Below, piece by piece: positions 1 to 9,063 of a stretch of DNA of 64,000 nt. The notes beneath the pieces were generated by a model. That model was not told where the DNA came from and did no database searches. It saw only the letters and a program-made list of their open reading frames with translations. Origin of the DNA: Thalassospira sp. MCCC 1A01428 (lineage in GTDB: Bacteria; Pseudomonadota; Alphaproteobacteria; Rhodospirillales; Thalassospiraceae); assembly GCF_002115825.1 (NCBI RefSeq), contig NZ_JFJZ01000011.1, positions 90,629 to 154,628 on the forward strand. Direction: 5' to 3'. Within the stretch, counting starts at the first letter, position 1, and each line of letters begins with the position of its first letter. The position numbers and the translations under genes are program-made.

Positions 1-76
1 AACCAAAGCCAGCTAAAATGCACATCCCTTAATGCGCCAGCGCCATCCCCGCAAATAAGACAAAAGTTCGCCCCCC

Positions 77-123
77 GATGCCACAACATGCGAAACCCTG
101 GCGGTAAATAGCATGTTGGCATC
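77..123. repeat. Imperfect inverted repeat near left edge
   Basis: The left arm GATGCCACAACATGC and right arm GCATGTTGGCATC are complementary apart from a two-base insertion, and enclose about 19 bases. It lies downstream of the minus-strand lipoprotein gene ending at 193, so it could act as a terminator or RNA end, but no clear T-run follows. Its role is unknown. Confidence 0.45.
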
Positions 124-192
124 GCAGGGCTGCCAACGCCCTTTGAGCGGCGGCAAAAGACAGGCATCACTATTGATTAACACGCCATCACA

Positions 193-963
193 TCACTGTT
201 GGGCGGCACCAACGCCCATATCCAGGGCCAAAAGCTGCTTTTGAATACGCTGGGACAATACGGGATCGGGATTGGCATTTAATGCGCGCTGATAGGCAAC
301 ACGGGCCATATCGCGTTTGCCCATTGCCACGGCGTTATCGGCAAAATGGGCCAGATGTTCGGCAATCGGCGCGGCCTTGTTGGCCTTGATCAGGGCTTCC
401 TCGGCGGCGGCATAGTCGCCCTGTTTATACAGGATCAGCCCATATGTATCCTGAATCGACGGATTTTCCGGCTGTACCTGCATCGCCATTTTAATCAGCC
501 TTTCGGCCTCCATCAGGTTTTCGCCCTTTGTGGCGTAATGATAGGCTAACCAGTTAGCGGCTTCGATGTTTCCGGCTTTGGCCGCCTGTGCGGCTTCGGC
601 CGTCAGGGTGTCGTTATACGATTTAATCACATCGGCAACGCCTTGCTGGTCCAGCCCATCGATCGATGTCAGGCCCAACCGCGATACCTTGCAATTGGCA
701 CCTCCGCCATTTTGGCACATCGCCAGCGCCTGCTGCCCCGCGCCCACAACCGTGGCATTCGGCCCGGCGGAAAATGCCTTGCCGCTGTCATCGGTTGCCA
801 TTGCCTTGAAATCAACCATCCCCGCATAGGCACTATCAAGGCTGGTTTGCTCGGCCGGGCCGCCCATCATGTCCTGGGGTTCCCATTTTGGCGCGGTGTC
901 TCCACACGCGGCCAGCCCCAAAAATGCGACGCTAACAATCACATGTCGGAAATTTATCGGCAT
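193..963 (-). CDS. TPR-repeat lipoprotein
   Basis: This 256-residue protein opens with a short positively charged stretch, a hydrophobic core and the lipobox LAAC with the lipidated Cys at residue 20, so it should be a lipoprotein. The region from about residue 130 to 245 is alpha-helical with tetratricopeptide-type spacing (for example the AENPSIQDTYGLILYKQGDY stretch), and TPR domains normally mediate protein-protein contacts. A GGAGG sequence lies a few bases before the ATG. It is followed on the same strand by no other gene in the window; the DUF4153-like gene lies upstream on the same strand with an 88-base gap. The specific partner or function is not recognisable. Confidence 0.8.
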   Translation of the reverse strand: MPINFRHVIVSVAFLGLAACGDTAPKWEPQDMMGGPAEQTSLDSAYAGMVDFKAMATDDSGKAFSAGPNATVVGAGQQALAMCQNGGGANCKVSRLGLTSIDGLDQQGVADVIKSYNDTLTAEAAQAAKAGNIEAANWLAYHYATKGENLMEAERLIKMAMQVQPENPSIQDTYGLILYKQGDYAAAEEALIKANKAAPIAEHLAHFADNAVAMGKRDMARVAYQRALNANPDPVLSQRIQKQLLALDMGVGAAQQ

Positions 964-1051
964 GGTGTGCGGCCTCCCTTAACGATAATCCTGATACCCA
1001 ACCAATAGGTCAGGCCACTTAACAATCATAGCAAAAACCCGTCGCGTCATG

Positions 1052-2848
1052 TTAACGGCTTTGTTCCCAAAGTATTCCCCCCACGGATAAGTCGGAATAT
1101 GCGGGGACCTCCGGTTTGAAATCACCCTGTTTTAACTGGTCTATGATATCGATACTGGCCTTACCGTTTGCCAGATACAAATCGCGCACCTTTACCCAGT
1201 CCTTTTCCTCAGGGCGGTATTTTAACATCGCCGCAACAGGCCTGAGCGAGAAAAACACAGCTTCATCCACCCCGTCGCCATCCATATCAATAATCAGCAA
1301 GGCACATTTGTTTTGTGCTTTGGCGGCCTGCTCAGATAAGCCATCCTCTTTGCAAAACTGACGATCAAATTGCAAATCCTTATCCATCATTTGCGACAGG
1401 GCATCGCGCGAATAAGGTTGATCCTCGGGAAAGACCGGAATTTCATCAACGGCTGAATCCCGCCGCTGTTTTAAGATTGTGGGCATCAAACGCAATTCGG
1501 CCAACTCTGGCACGGTGTCAGGGTAAACCTGCTTTAGGTCCGTAATGGCCTGTTCACCAGGCTTGCCCAGTTGTTGCGCCATAAAGGCCAGGTCGGACTG
1601 GTTTATATCTTCGATGTGCAATAGCCGGTCCTGCTGGTTACGTGCAGCGATACTTACCGGGTCAAGCCACGGCAGATGGATTAAAAATGCACAGATGGTC
1701 GCACCAATGGCGACATGGCCGAACGCCCGTTGCAAGGCAATGATCATGCCATCGCCACGCGTCATGCCTGCACGCATAATCCAAAGCGTGGCAACCAGCA
1801 CGGCAACCACGATCCAGGAACCATAAATGCGTTGGGGGGTCAGCCCGTAATCATCGACACGCACCCATATCGTCCCAATGCCCAGCAACGCACAAAGAGG
1901 GGCCATCCACAGGGTATAGCGAAAAACAAAATCACCCCAACGACCAAACAATGTTGTTTTCGTACCCGACTGTATCGCCCCGAACAGTAAATAACTTAGC
2001 CAAAGCGAGGCCGAAGTTACCACCAGCCAGATACTGGTATCCTGCCCCAAAAGCTGTTCCCAGCCCCCAAGCGCCCCCAATAATAAAAATAGAAAAACCC
2101 CGAATGCCTGAAAGGGATAAAAAAACCGGTACAGGGTGCCCAACACCTGACGGACGGCGCGCAAGAGATATGGTTTTTCACGGGTTAGCATAATACCGGT
2201 GGCAAAGGCCGCCCCCGACAGGACGGAGCCACCCAGCCCGGTTTCAAGAAAATCCATAAAGGCGGTGAAACCGACAAGATTAAACAGAATTGCCAGCAAA
2301 TAGGCCATGACCCAAAACACGCCAATCGCCACGACGCCAAAAGAAAGCGATAGCTTGATGTTCCAGATTTGCGGGCCGATTTGGGAAACCCTGATCAATG
2401 GGTACGAGGCATCCACAGATTGACCACTGTCATCATGATCAGGATCGTTCGTAACACCCTGTTCCTGAAACAGCGAGGCATCACCTGGTTTCACTGGCAA
2501 TGGCTGCAATGTGCTGCGCCAGATCGCCACAACCAGCGCAACCCAAACAGCCTGGGCGGCAATTAAACCGCCAACTGTGGTATCCTCAACATGGTCGAAC
2601 CCGACCAAATGCTGAAAAACGGCAACTTGCCCGGCAGCCAGCCCGGAAACCAGCACCGAAAACAGGATATCGCCCCACAGTTTGCGAACCCCGATTGCAA
2701 ACCAGCAGCAATACGCCGCCACAATGATGAAAACCAGCAATGACGGGGCATACAGGCTGTGTTCGTCAAAATGGTCAAGCAAATACCACAACGCCCAACC
2801 ATAAAGCCCGCCGCTTAGCGGGAACAACCACATCAGCCTGTTTACCAT
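1052..2848 (-). CDS. DUF4153-like polytopic membrane protein
   Basis: A 598-residue protein whose first 380 residues contain about ten hydrophobic segments, interrupted by a polar loop around residues 115-150. This length and topology fit the DUF4153 family of uncharacterised inner-membrane proteins. The C-terminal 200 residues are soluble and include an acidic loop, DMDGDGVDE (about residues 522-530), that looks like an EF-hand or FG-GAP calcium loop. The ATG overlaps nothing, and the gene reads away from the toxin-like gene at 3172. It may share a transcript with the TPR lipoprotein downstream. No function is known to me; the DUF assignment is by resemblance only. Confidence 0.7.
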   Translation of the reverse strand: MVNRLMWLFPLSGGLYGWALWYLLDHFDEHSLYAPSLLVFIIVAAYCCWFAIGVRKLWGDILFSVLVSGLAAGQVAVFQHLVGFDHVEDTTVGGLIAAQAVWVALVVAIWRSTLQPLPVKPGDASLFQEQGVTNDPDHDDSGQSVDASYPLIRVSQIGPQIWNIKLSLSFGVVAIGVFWVMAYLLAILFNLVGFTAFMDFLETGLGGSVLSGAAFATGIMLTREKPYLLRAVRQVLGTLYRFFYPFQAFGVFLFLLLGALGGWEQLLGQDTSIWLVVTSASLWLSYLLFGAIQSGTKTTLFGRWGDFVFRYTLWMAPLCALLGIGTIWVRVDDYGLTPQRIYGSWIVVAVLVATLWIMRAGMTRGDGMIIALQRAFGHVAIGATICAFLIHLPWLDPVSIAARNQQDRLLHIEDINQSDLAFMAQQLGKPGEQAITDLKQVYPDTVPELAELRLMPTILKQRRDSAVDEIPVFPEDQPYSRDALSQMMDKDLQFDRQFCKEDGLSEQAAKAQNKCALLIIDMDGDGVDEAVFFSLRPVAAMLKYRPEEKDWVKVRDLYLANGKASIDIIDQLKQGDFKPEVPAYSDLSVGGILWEQSR

Positions 2849-3109
2849 CTATATCTTTCCATGTCGTATTGCGCAGGGCCTCTGCGCATGAGGTGGCCAC
2901 AAACAACCCGCCACCGGCCCCGGAAGACTAAAAATCAAAACTGCGACCACATCAGGGCAGAACGGTTGGAAAAATGCGACGAAAACATCACCACAAAATC
3001 ATCTAACCCGCTTGAAGGTGGTGTTTTTTTATGCGGCGCGCCATTTCATTCAATACCAAACCTGGCGGATATCATTAAATTTTAGCAACAAAAATGACAA
3101 CTTAAAATT

Positions 3110-3138
3110 TTATGATGGTAAAATAAAACAACTATAAT
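3110..3138 (+). promoter_or_regulatory. Sigma70-type promoter of MACPF-like gene
   Basis: A perfect -10 hexamer TATAAT at 3133-3138 is preceded, at 17 bases, by TTATGA as a weak -35. It lies 34 bases before the ATG at 3172, and an AAGAGG ribosome site precedes the ATG by five bases. Confidence 0.55.
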
Positions 3139-3155
3139 ACGATGAAATTCGTATT
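3136..3155. promoter_or_regulatory. Dyad overlapping promoter, candidate operator
   Basis: AATACGA and TCGTATT form a perfect 7-base inverted repeat around a 6-base spacer. The dyad overlaps the end of the -10 box and the likely transcription start, where a repressor would block initiation. The cognate regulator is not identifiable in the window. Confidence 0.45.
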
Positions 3156-3171
3156 AATCCAAGAGGCTTGA

Positions 3172-4677
3172 ATGGCCAGTAATAATCCGTCTACGATTTT
3201 TCAGGGTTACAGTACCGTTTCGGGCAGGACCTATTTGCAGGCGGTAACCGGTGACACCACCAAATCGGGCGCGCGATCGTCTGTTGATGTTCTTGTCACC
3301 AGCAGCGCTGAAAAAGTTGCCACCAGCATGGAAATTCAGGCATCCCTGACTGCAAGCTACGGCCCGGTCGCATCGGGTTCGACAAAGGTGGATTATTACC
3401 ACAGCCTGGAAATAACCACCTACAGCATCGTAATCATGGTTTCGGCATCAAAAACACTTAGTTCCGAAAGCATTATATCCAATTTGCGAATGCTTGACGG
3501 TGTTGCGACACCAACCAACAATGCCGAAGCTACGCAATTTTTCAAATCCTACGGCGACTGCTTTTTACAAAGCGTCAATACGGGCGGTGAATATTATGGC
3601 ACTTATGTTTTTTACTGCCAGTCCCGCGAAGAACAGGAATCACTTAATACCGAATTATCGGCATCAGGCATTTATAACGGGGTAAGTGCCAGTGCCAGCC
3701 TGCAAACATCGCTAGACAGTTTCACCAAATCAACCACGGTCAGTTACAGCTTCAAACAGGTTCTAACCGGAATCAGCAACCCGTCTCTGCCAACCCAGGA
3801 CGATTTTGTCGCCTATGCCCTGGCCTTTCCGTCACTGACACTCGACGCACCGGTCATTAACAGCTTCGACGTCTGGAGCTATACCAAGGTTATCAATCAG
3901 GCATTTGACGCCATTGAGCGCAATCGACTGTATTTTACCGGCGACGAATTCACCGTTGGCCTGACAGCAAGCGCAACCAAGCTGTCTGATTTGCAAGATC
4001 AAACAGACCGGATCATTGATACCTACGAATTCTATCGTGGTAGCGATTTTGACTGGCAGGAGTTTGACCCAAAACTGGCCAGTGTCGATGTGGAAACCGG
4101 CGATGACCTTGACAAAATCTCTGCCCAAATGGAAGCCTACCTGACAGATCCAGTCACCCCCTATGAAAAACCGAGCCTTCCGGCACTTGATCATGGGACC
4201 CCGCAACTGGTGACCTATTATTCCTATAGCACGATGGAAGGCGGCGGTGGCGGCAGCCCGTTTGATGATGTCGACACGATTAACGGCATCAGCAATCACA
4301 CCCATATAACGGCCATTGAATTGCGCGCCGGGGCACGGGTTGATGCCCTGAAAGTCACCTATAACAACGGTTCCGGGCAAAAATGGCAAACCGTCCATGG
4401 CGGCGGTGGCGGTAGCGCGGTTGGTCCGCTGGAACTTTCCGAATCTGTCCCGGTCACTGCTATTTCCGGTCGTGCGGGCTCTAAAATAGACCATCTCAGC
4501 TTTACAGCTGCCAATGGCACCACCCTCGATGGCGGTGGCGGCGGCGGTGGCGTTTTCAACTTCACCTTTCCCGATGGCATGTTTCTGGTTGGTTTTACCG
4601 GCAGGTCTGGATCGGAACTTGATGCGTTTGGCGCCGTATTTGGCGGCTTCAAACAGACGAAATGGTCTAACAGCTAG
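3172..4677 (+). CDS. MACPF/perforin-like protein with jacalin-like lectin domain
   Basis: This 501-residue protein has two recognisable parts. Residues about 10-250 resemble the membrane attack complex/perforin fold: the segment YGDCFLQSVNTGG (127-139) fits the family signature Y-G-T-H-[FY]...GG with H replaced by C, and is flanked by Ser/Thr-rich alternating stretches (165-200) of the kind that become beta-hairpins in pores. Residues 357-493 read as a jacalin-like beta-prism lectin with three homologous repeats, each starting with a poly-Gly run and containing R-[AS]-G-[AS]-x-[VIL]-D. There is no signal peptide. Known bacterial MACPF proteins such as Photorhabdus Plu-MACPF also carry a C-terminal beta-prism domain. 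It stands alone with its own promoter and terminator. The pore-forming role is inference; the lectin domain is the firmer call. Confidence 0.72.
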   Translation: MASNNPSTIFQGYSTVSGRTYLQAVTGDTTKSGARSSVDVLVTSSAEKVATSMEIQASLTASYGPVASGSTKVDYYHSLEITTYSIVIMVSASKTLSSESIISNLRMLDGVATPTNNAEATQFFKSYGDCFLQSVNTGGEYYGTYVFYCQSREEQESLNTELSASGIYNGVSASASLQTSLDSFTKSTTVSYSFKQVLTGISNPSLPTQDDFVAYALAFPSLTLDAPVINSFDVWSYTKVINQAFDAIERNRLYFTGDEFTVGLTASATKLSDLQDQTDRIIDTYEFYRGSDFDWQEFDPKLASVDVETGDDLDKISAQMEAYLTDPVTPYEKPSLPALDHGTPQLVTYYSYSTMEGGGGGSPFDDVDTINGISNHTHITAIELRAGARVDALKVTYNNGSGQKWQTVHGGGGGSAVGPLELSESVPVTAISGRAGSKIDHLSFTAANGTTLDGGGGGGGVFNFTFPDGMFLVGFTGRSGSELDAFGAVFGGFKQTKWSNS

Positions 4678-4764
4678 TTTATGCCTGCCATTATGGCATA
4701 GGCGAAACAATGTCATGGAAAACACAGGCCGCAGGCATTTCTGCCATACGCCAACAATGCACCA

Positions 4765-4800
4765 CCCGGCCCCATCATCAGATGGGGCCGGGCACATTTT
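4765..4800 (+). terminator. Terminator after MACPF-like gene
   Basis: CCCGGCCCCATC and GATGGGGCCGGG pair perfectly over 12 bases around the loop ATCA, followed by CACATTTT. It lies between convergent genes and may serve both. Confidence 0.75.
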
Positions 4801-4838
4801 CGGGCCATCTATATCCATTTGATATCAGAGATGCCGCC

Positions 4839-5237
4839 TTAGCTGTCTTGTGCGTTCAAATCAAATTGCTGACGTGCGTGCTGAATTTCAAATTTATGGG
4901 CAATTGCCCAATCGGCAAGCGCCATAACCGGTTGCCATAATGATTGCCCCAGCGGGGTCAGGCTGTAATCAACCCGTGGGGACTTACCCGGCGTCACATG
5001 ACGTGTAACCAGGCCATCACGTTCCAGATTGCGCAGGGTTAATGTCAGCATTCGTTTTGAAATGCCGCCAATACGGCGATGCAGGTCACTAAAGCGCACC
5101 GGGCCATCACCCAGCAACCGAACGACAAGGACGCTCCATTTATCGCCAACCCGCGATAACACACCGCTTACCCCGCGACAGGTATCTGGCAAATGATCGT
5201 CTGCGGGGTCGGTCGGGATGAAGGAAGCTGGTAACAT
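4839..5237 (-). CDS. HxlR-family transcriptional regulator
   Basis: The 132-residue protein has the HxlR winged-helix layout: an N-terminal Cys (residue 17, in DTCRGVSG), then a stretch reading GDKWSVLVVRLLGDGPVRFSDLH in two halves, the recognition region GGISKRMLTLTLRNLERDGLV and the wing with VDYSLTPLG. HxlR regulators such as YodB and QorR sense quinones, aldehydes or disulfide stress, often through that Cys. It is divergent from the FMN reductase gene at 5369, so it most probably controls that gene and itself. The inducing signal cannot be read from sequence. Confidence 0.9.
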   Translation of the reverse strand: MLPASFIPTDPADDHLPDTCRGVSGVLSRVGDKWSVLVVRLLGDGPVRFSDLHRRIGGISKRMLTLTLRNLERDGLVTRHVTPGKSPRVDYSLTPLGQSLWQPVMALADWAIAHKFEIQHARQQFDLNAQDS

Positions 5238-5280
5238 AGGTGTGCCTTATTGAGGAAAAGCCATTTGCCGATATATATGT

Positions 5281-5299
5281 AGGTTACAAATAATTACCT
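5281..5299. promoter_or_regulatory. Candidate HxlR operator
   Basis: AGGTTAC and ATTACCT form a near-perfect inverted repeat around five bases in the region between the divergent hxlR-type and reductase genes. HxlR-family dimers bind dyads of about this length in the shared promoter. No footprint is available, so this is positional inference. Confidence 0.4.
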
Positions 5300-5368
5300 G
5301 ACTTCAACCTGCCATCACAGCCAAAATTTGGCGATCTCGGATGGCAGCGGCTTAAACAAGGAGAAACC

Positions 5369-5920
5369 ATGGCGTCGATCAAACTGGCTGTCATCGTTGG
5401 CAGTAACCGCAAAGATTCAATCAACCGAAAACTGGCAAATGCACTGGTGAAACTTGCGGGCGACCGCGTTGAGGCATCGCTGGTACAGATTGATGATTTG
5501 CCAATGTATAACATGGACCTGGAAGGCAACCGCCCCGACGCGGTGAACCGGTTTACCGCCGAAGTCGCCGCCTGCGATGCGGTATTACTGGTTACGCCTG
5601 AACATAACCGGTCAATCCCCGCTGTTTTGAAAAACGCCATCGACTGGGGCTCCAAACCGATGGATAAAAACGTATGGCGTGGCAAGGCAACAGCCATTAC
5701 CGGCACGTCACCCGGTGCCATCGGCACTGCCGTCGGCCAGCAGCATTTACGCCAGATCATGGGTATTCTGGGCGGGCTGGTAATGGGCGGCGAAGCGTAC
5801 ATTGCGTTTAAACCCGACCTGATCGCAGAAGATGGCAGCATCGCCATTGAGGACACCAGGGCCTTCCTGCAAACCTATATCGATAATTTCGTAAACGTTG
5901 CGCAAAAACTCTCGGCTTAA
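5369..5920 (+). CDS. NADPH-dependent FMN reductase (flavodoxin-like fold)
   Basis: The 183-residue protein has the features of the NADPH-dependent FMN reductase family (ChrR/YieF/azoreductase type): the phosphate-binding loop GSNRKDSINRKLA at residues 10-22, the central TPEHNRSIPAVLKNAIDW motif that contacts flavin, and the GxxGG region near residues 130-137. Members reduce quinones, azo dyes, chromate or flavin using NADPH in the cytosol. AAGGAG lies six bases before the ATG. Divergent pairing with an HxlR regulator suggests induction by electrophile or quinone stress, with reduction of those compounds as the job. Confidence 0.88.
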   Translation: MASIKLAVIVGSNRKDSINRKLANALVKLAGDRVEASLVQIDDLPMYNMDLEGNRPDAVNRFTAEVAACDAVLLVTPEHNRSIPAVLKNAIDWGSKPMDKNVWRGKATAITGTSPGAIGTAVGQQHLRQIMGILGGLVMGGEAYIAFKPDLIAEDGSIAIEDTRAFLQTYIDNFVNVAQKLSA

Positions 5921-5971
5921 TTGCCTTTTACAAACGACATCGGGCAAACCAACATTTGCCACGAAAAACAC

Positions 5972-6006
5972 AAATGCCGCCGGAAAAAATCCGGCGGCAT
6001 TTGTTT
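5972..6006. terminator. Bidirectional terminator
   Basis: AAATGCCGCCGGA and TCCGGCGGCATTT form a perfect 13-base stem with an A5 loop, followed by TGTTTT on the plus strand and by T-rich sequence on the minus strand. It sits between the convergent reductase gene and sdhB. Confidence 0.85.
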
Positions 6007-6045
6007 TACGCAAAATGAATTGCGATATCTTCTGATCTACCGTGA

Positions 6046-6828
6046 TTAAGCGCCGCGTTCCGCAATCATTTTTTTGATTTCGGTAATCGCCAGTGCCGGG
6101 TTCAACCCCTTCGGGCAGGTATTGGTGCAGTTCATGATCGTGTGGCAACGATACAGACGGAACGGGTCTTCAAGCATATCAAGACGTTCGCCAGTATATT
6201 CATCCCGCGAGTCAGCCAGCCAGCGATAGGCCTGCAACAGAACAGCCGGGCCAAGGTAACGATCAGAGTTCCACCAGTAAGACGGACATGCGGTAGAGCA
6301 GGAAAAGCACAGAATGCATTCCCACAAACCGTCAAGTTTGGCACGTTCTTCACGAGACTGCAGACGTTCCCCGTCCGGCGGGGTCGGGCTGTCGGCCTTC
6401 AGCCACGGCTCGATCGAGGCGAGCTGGGCATAAGGCTGTGACAGGTCGGGCACCAGATCCTTGACCACCGGCATATGCGGCAACGGATAGATTTTAACAT
6501 CACCGCTAATGTCTTCGATCGGTTTCAGACAGGCCAGCGTGTTACGGCCGTCAATATTCATCGCACAGGAACCGCAAATACCTTCACGGCAGGAGCGACG
6601 GAAAGTCAGGGTCGCGTCGATTTCGTTCTTGATCTTGATCAGCGCGTCCAGAACCATCGGGCCGCAGGCATCAAGGTCAAGTTCGTAGGTATCGGTGCGC
6701 GGGTTATCGCCGGAATCCGGATCATAACGATAGATCTTGAATTTCCGGGTATTCTTCGCATTCGCCGGTGCAGAAAACGATTTACCGTCCTGCACGACCG
6801 AATTGGCGGGAAGCTTGAATTCAGCCAT
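6046..6828 (-). CDS. sdhB: Succinate dehydrogenase iron-sulfur subunit
   Basis: SdhB carries electrons from the FAD of SdhA to ubiquinone in complex II, on the cytoplasmic face of the inner membrane. The 260 residues include the [2Fe-2S] ligands in the [15 protein letters not shown] segment (about 80-94) and the two cysteine clusters [17 protein letters not shown] and [17 protein letters not shown] that bind the [4Fe-4S] and [3Fe-4S] centres. Length is standard. It is the last gene of sdhCDAB, 25 bases after sdhA, and ends before a strong terminator. Confidence 0.98.
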   Translation of the reverse strand: MAEFKLPANSVVQDGKSFSAPANAKNTRKFKIYRYDPDSGDNPRTDTYELDLDACGPMVLDALIKIKNEIDATLTFRRSCREGICGSCAMNIDGRNTLACLKPIEDISGDVKIYPLPHMPVVKDLVPDLSQPYAQLASIEPWLKADSPTPPDGERLQSREERAKLDGLWECILCFSCSTACPSYWWNSDRYLGPAVLLQAYRWLADSRDEYTGERLDMLEDPFRLYRCHTIMNCTNTCPKGLNPALAITEIKKMIAERGA

Positions 6829-6853
6829 CTCTCAAATCCTCTCTGTCCGCGCC

Positions 6854-8650
6854 TTAATACACGCGTTCCTTCGGCTCGATATACTCAACTTCGTCGGTAA
6901 GGGTGAAGCTGTTAACCGGCCGATAGGTGAGATCAACGCCATAGTTGTTGTCCCAGGCAACCTTGGCAATCGTGTGCTTCATCCAGACTTCGTCGTCGCG
7001 CTTGGGATAATCTTCGTGCGCGTGCGCCCCGCGGGATTCATGGCGCGCCTCGGCGGAATTCATGGTTGATGCTGCGCAAACCATCAGGTTTTCCAGCTCC
7101 ATGGTTTCCACCAGGTCCGAATTCCAGATCAATGAACGGTCCGAAACAGAAACATCCCCAAGGGTTGCTGCTGTTTTGGCAAGTTTTTCGACACCTTCAC
7201 CCAGGATTTCGGCAGTACGGAACACGCCGCAATTACCCTGCATGACCTTTTGCATTTCGAGGCGGATTTCCGCCGTCGGACGGGCACCCTTGGCCCAGCG
7301 CAAACGATCAAAGCGGTCAAGGGCTGTCTGGCCATCGCTGGCTTTAAGTTCCTTGAAGGACGATTTCGCGTCAACAACCTCGGCAGCATGCATGCCGCAC
7401 GCACGACCAAACACAACCAGGTCAAGCAGCGAGTTCGTGCCCAGACGGTTCGCACCGTGAACAGAAACACAGGCAGCTTCACCAGCCGCCATCAGGCCCG
7501 GCACAATACGATTGGGGTCATCTGCCGTCGGGTTCAGGACTTCGCCCTTATAGTTGGTCGGAATACCACCCATATTGTAATGGACCGTCGGCAGAACCGG
7601 GATCGGTTCCTTGGTCGCATCAACACCGGCAAAAATCTTGGCGGTTTCGGTAATACCCGGCAGGCGTTCCCACAGGACTTCCGACCCCAGATGCTCAAGA
7701 TGCAAATGGATATATTCGCCATGTTCGCCAACACCACGACCATCGCGAATTTCCTGTGCCATCCCGCGCGATACAACGTCACGCGATGCCAGGTCTTTCA
7801 CGGTCGGGGCATAACGTTCCATGAAACGTTCGCCTTCGGAATTGGTCAGATAGCCGCCTTCGCCGCGTGCGCCTTCGGTGATCAGGCAGCCCGAACCATA
7901 AATGCCGGTCGGGTGGAACTGAACAAATTCCATATCCTGAAGACCAAGGCCCGCACGGGCCACCATGCCATGACCGTCGCCGGTGCAGGTATGAGCCGAG
8001 GTGCAGCTAAAGAAGGCACGGCCATAACCGCCCGATGCCAGAATGGTCATCTTGGCGTTGAAACGGTGCATGATGCCGGTATCAAGATCCCATGCCACCA
8101 GACCGCGGCAGGTGCCATCTTCATCCATGATCAAATCAATGGCGATGAATTCAACAAAGAATTCAGCCTTGTGCTTCAGGCACTGCTGGTAAAGCGTGTG
8201 CAGCATGGCGTGACCGGTACGGTCAGCCGCGGCACAGGCACGTTCAACCGGGGCCTTGCCGTGATCGCGGGTGTGACCACCAAACGGGCGCTGGTAAATC
8301 TTGCCTTCGGCGGTACGCGAAAACGGCATGCCGTAATGTTCAAGTTCATGAACAGCGGGCACCGCATTGCGGCACATATATTCGATGGCATCCTGGTCAC
8401 CCAGCCAGTCCGACCCCTTGACGGTGTCGTACATGTGCCACTGCCAGTGATCTTCCGACATATTGCCCAGCGACGCACCGATACCACCCTGGGCGGCAAC
8501 AGTGTGTGAACGGGTCGGGAAGACCTTGGTGATGCAGGCGGTTTTCAAACCGGCCTCAACCGTGCCCAATGTAGCGCGAAGACCAGCACCACCGGCACCC
8601 ATAACGACAACATCGTAGTTATGGTCAATAATTTTATAGGATTCTGTCAT
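6854..8650 (-). CDS. sdhA: Succinate dehydrogenase flavoprotein subunit
   Basis: SdhA oxidises succinate to fumarate with covalently bound FAD. The 598 residues show the dinucleotide-binding start [14 protein letters not shown] (about 15-28), the FAD-attachment His context [12 protein letters not shown] (about 46-57), the substrate-site segment [21 protein letters not shown] and the C-terminal [13 protein letters not shown]. This is a full-length member. Only three bases separate it from sdhD, so translation is probably coupled. It belongs to both the TCA cycle and the respiratory chain. Confidence 0.99.
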   Translation of the reverse strand: MTESYKIIDHNYDVVVMGAGGAGLRATLGTVEAGLKTACITKVFPTRSHTVAAQGGIGASLGNMSEDHWQWHMYDTVKGSDWLGDQDAIEYMCRNAVPAVHELEHYGMPFSRTAEGKIYQRPFGGHTRDHGKAPVERACAAADRTGHAMLHTLYQQCLKHKAEFFVEFIAIDLIMDEDGTCRGLVAWDLDTGIMHRFNAKMTILASGGYGRAFFSCTSAHTCTGDGHGMVARAGLGLQDMEFVQFHPTGIYGSGCLITEGARGEGGYLTNSEGERFMERYAPTVKDLASRDVVSRGMAQEIRDGRGVGEHGEYIHLHLEHLGSEVLWERLPGITETAKIFAGVDATKEPIPVLPTVHYNMGGIPTNYKGEVLNPTADDPNRIVPGLMAAGEAACVSVHGANRLGTNSLLDLVVFGRACGMHAAEVVDAKSSFKELKASDGQTALDRFDRLRWAKGARPTAEIRLEMQKVMQGNCGVFRTAEILGEGVEKLAKTAATLGDVSVSDRSLIWNSDLVETMELENLMVCAASTMNSAEARHESRGAHAHEDYPKRDDEVWMKHTIAKVAWDNNYGVDLTYRPVNSFTLTDEVEYIEPKERVY

Positions 8651-8653
8651 TGC

Positions 8654-9037
8654 TCAGGCTCCGGCAAAAACGATTCGCAGCACCGAAATAATCGCGGCAA
8701 CGGTCATAAAGACCGCCAGGGCGCGGATCAGCAACATCGAAACAATTTCTGCTTTACGGTTATGCACATAGTCTTCGATCACAACTTGCAGGCCGAGAAC
8801 GAAATGCCAGGCAACAGAGATGACCAGAAGGACCATCATGGTTGCGTGGAAATAACTGCTCAGCCAGGCCCGGACTGCATCGAATGATGCCGTGTGGCCA
8901 GCAAGGATCGAATAGATAAACCAAAGTCCCAGCGGCAGGTTCGCCGCAGCGGTGACGCGTTGCGCCCACCAGTGCGAAGAGCCGCTTTTGGCGGAACCGA
9001 GACCGCGTACACGGCCCAGATCGGATTGCATCTTCAT
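8654..9037 (-). CDS. sdhD: Succinate dehydrogenase membrane anchor subunit
   Basis: The protein has three hydrophobic helices and the anchor signature SGSSHWWAQRVTAAANLPLGLWF near the N-terminus, with a later H-x-x-x-G-x-x-x-VIEDYVH segment carrying the haem b/quinone-side residues. I place the start at the ATG at 9037, preceded by GGGGACAAGG, giving MKMQSDLG as the N-terminus. An upstream TTG at 9067 is in frame and overlaps the sdhC stop, so a ten-residue longer product is possible. Together with SdhC it anchors SdhAB and forms the quinone site. Confidence 0.93.
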   Translation of the reverse strand: MKMQSDLGRVRGLGSAKSGSSHWWAQRVTAAANLPLGLWFIYSILAGHTASFDAVRAWLSSYFHATMMVLLVISVAWHFVLGLQVVIEDYVHNRKAEIVSMLLIRALAVFMTVAAIISVLRIVFAGA

Positions 9038-9063
9038 AACAACCTTGTCCCCATTTGCCTGGA

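Larger units (their letters stand above)
2849..3171. other. Divergent AT-rich intergenic region
   Basis: This region separates the minus-strand membrane protein from the plus-strand MACPF-like gene. Its right half is strongly A+T-rich and carries the promoter and dyad listed separately. A T7 run at about 3024-3030 follows a G-rich stretch but no strong hairpin. No gene is visible. Confidence 0.6.

Noticed and set aside
3832..4818. 328-codon minus-strand open frame across the MACPF-like gene
   Set aside because: It is the shadow of the plus-strand gene; it has no ribosome site or domain, while the plus frame has a promoter, ribosome site and recognisable domains.
7250..8509. 419-codon plus-strand open frame
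   Set aside because: Antisense shadow of sdhA, which is certain; codon-position bias favours such frames in this genome.
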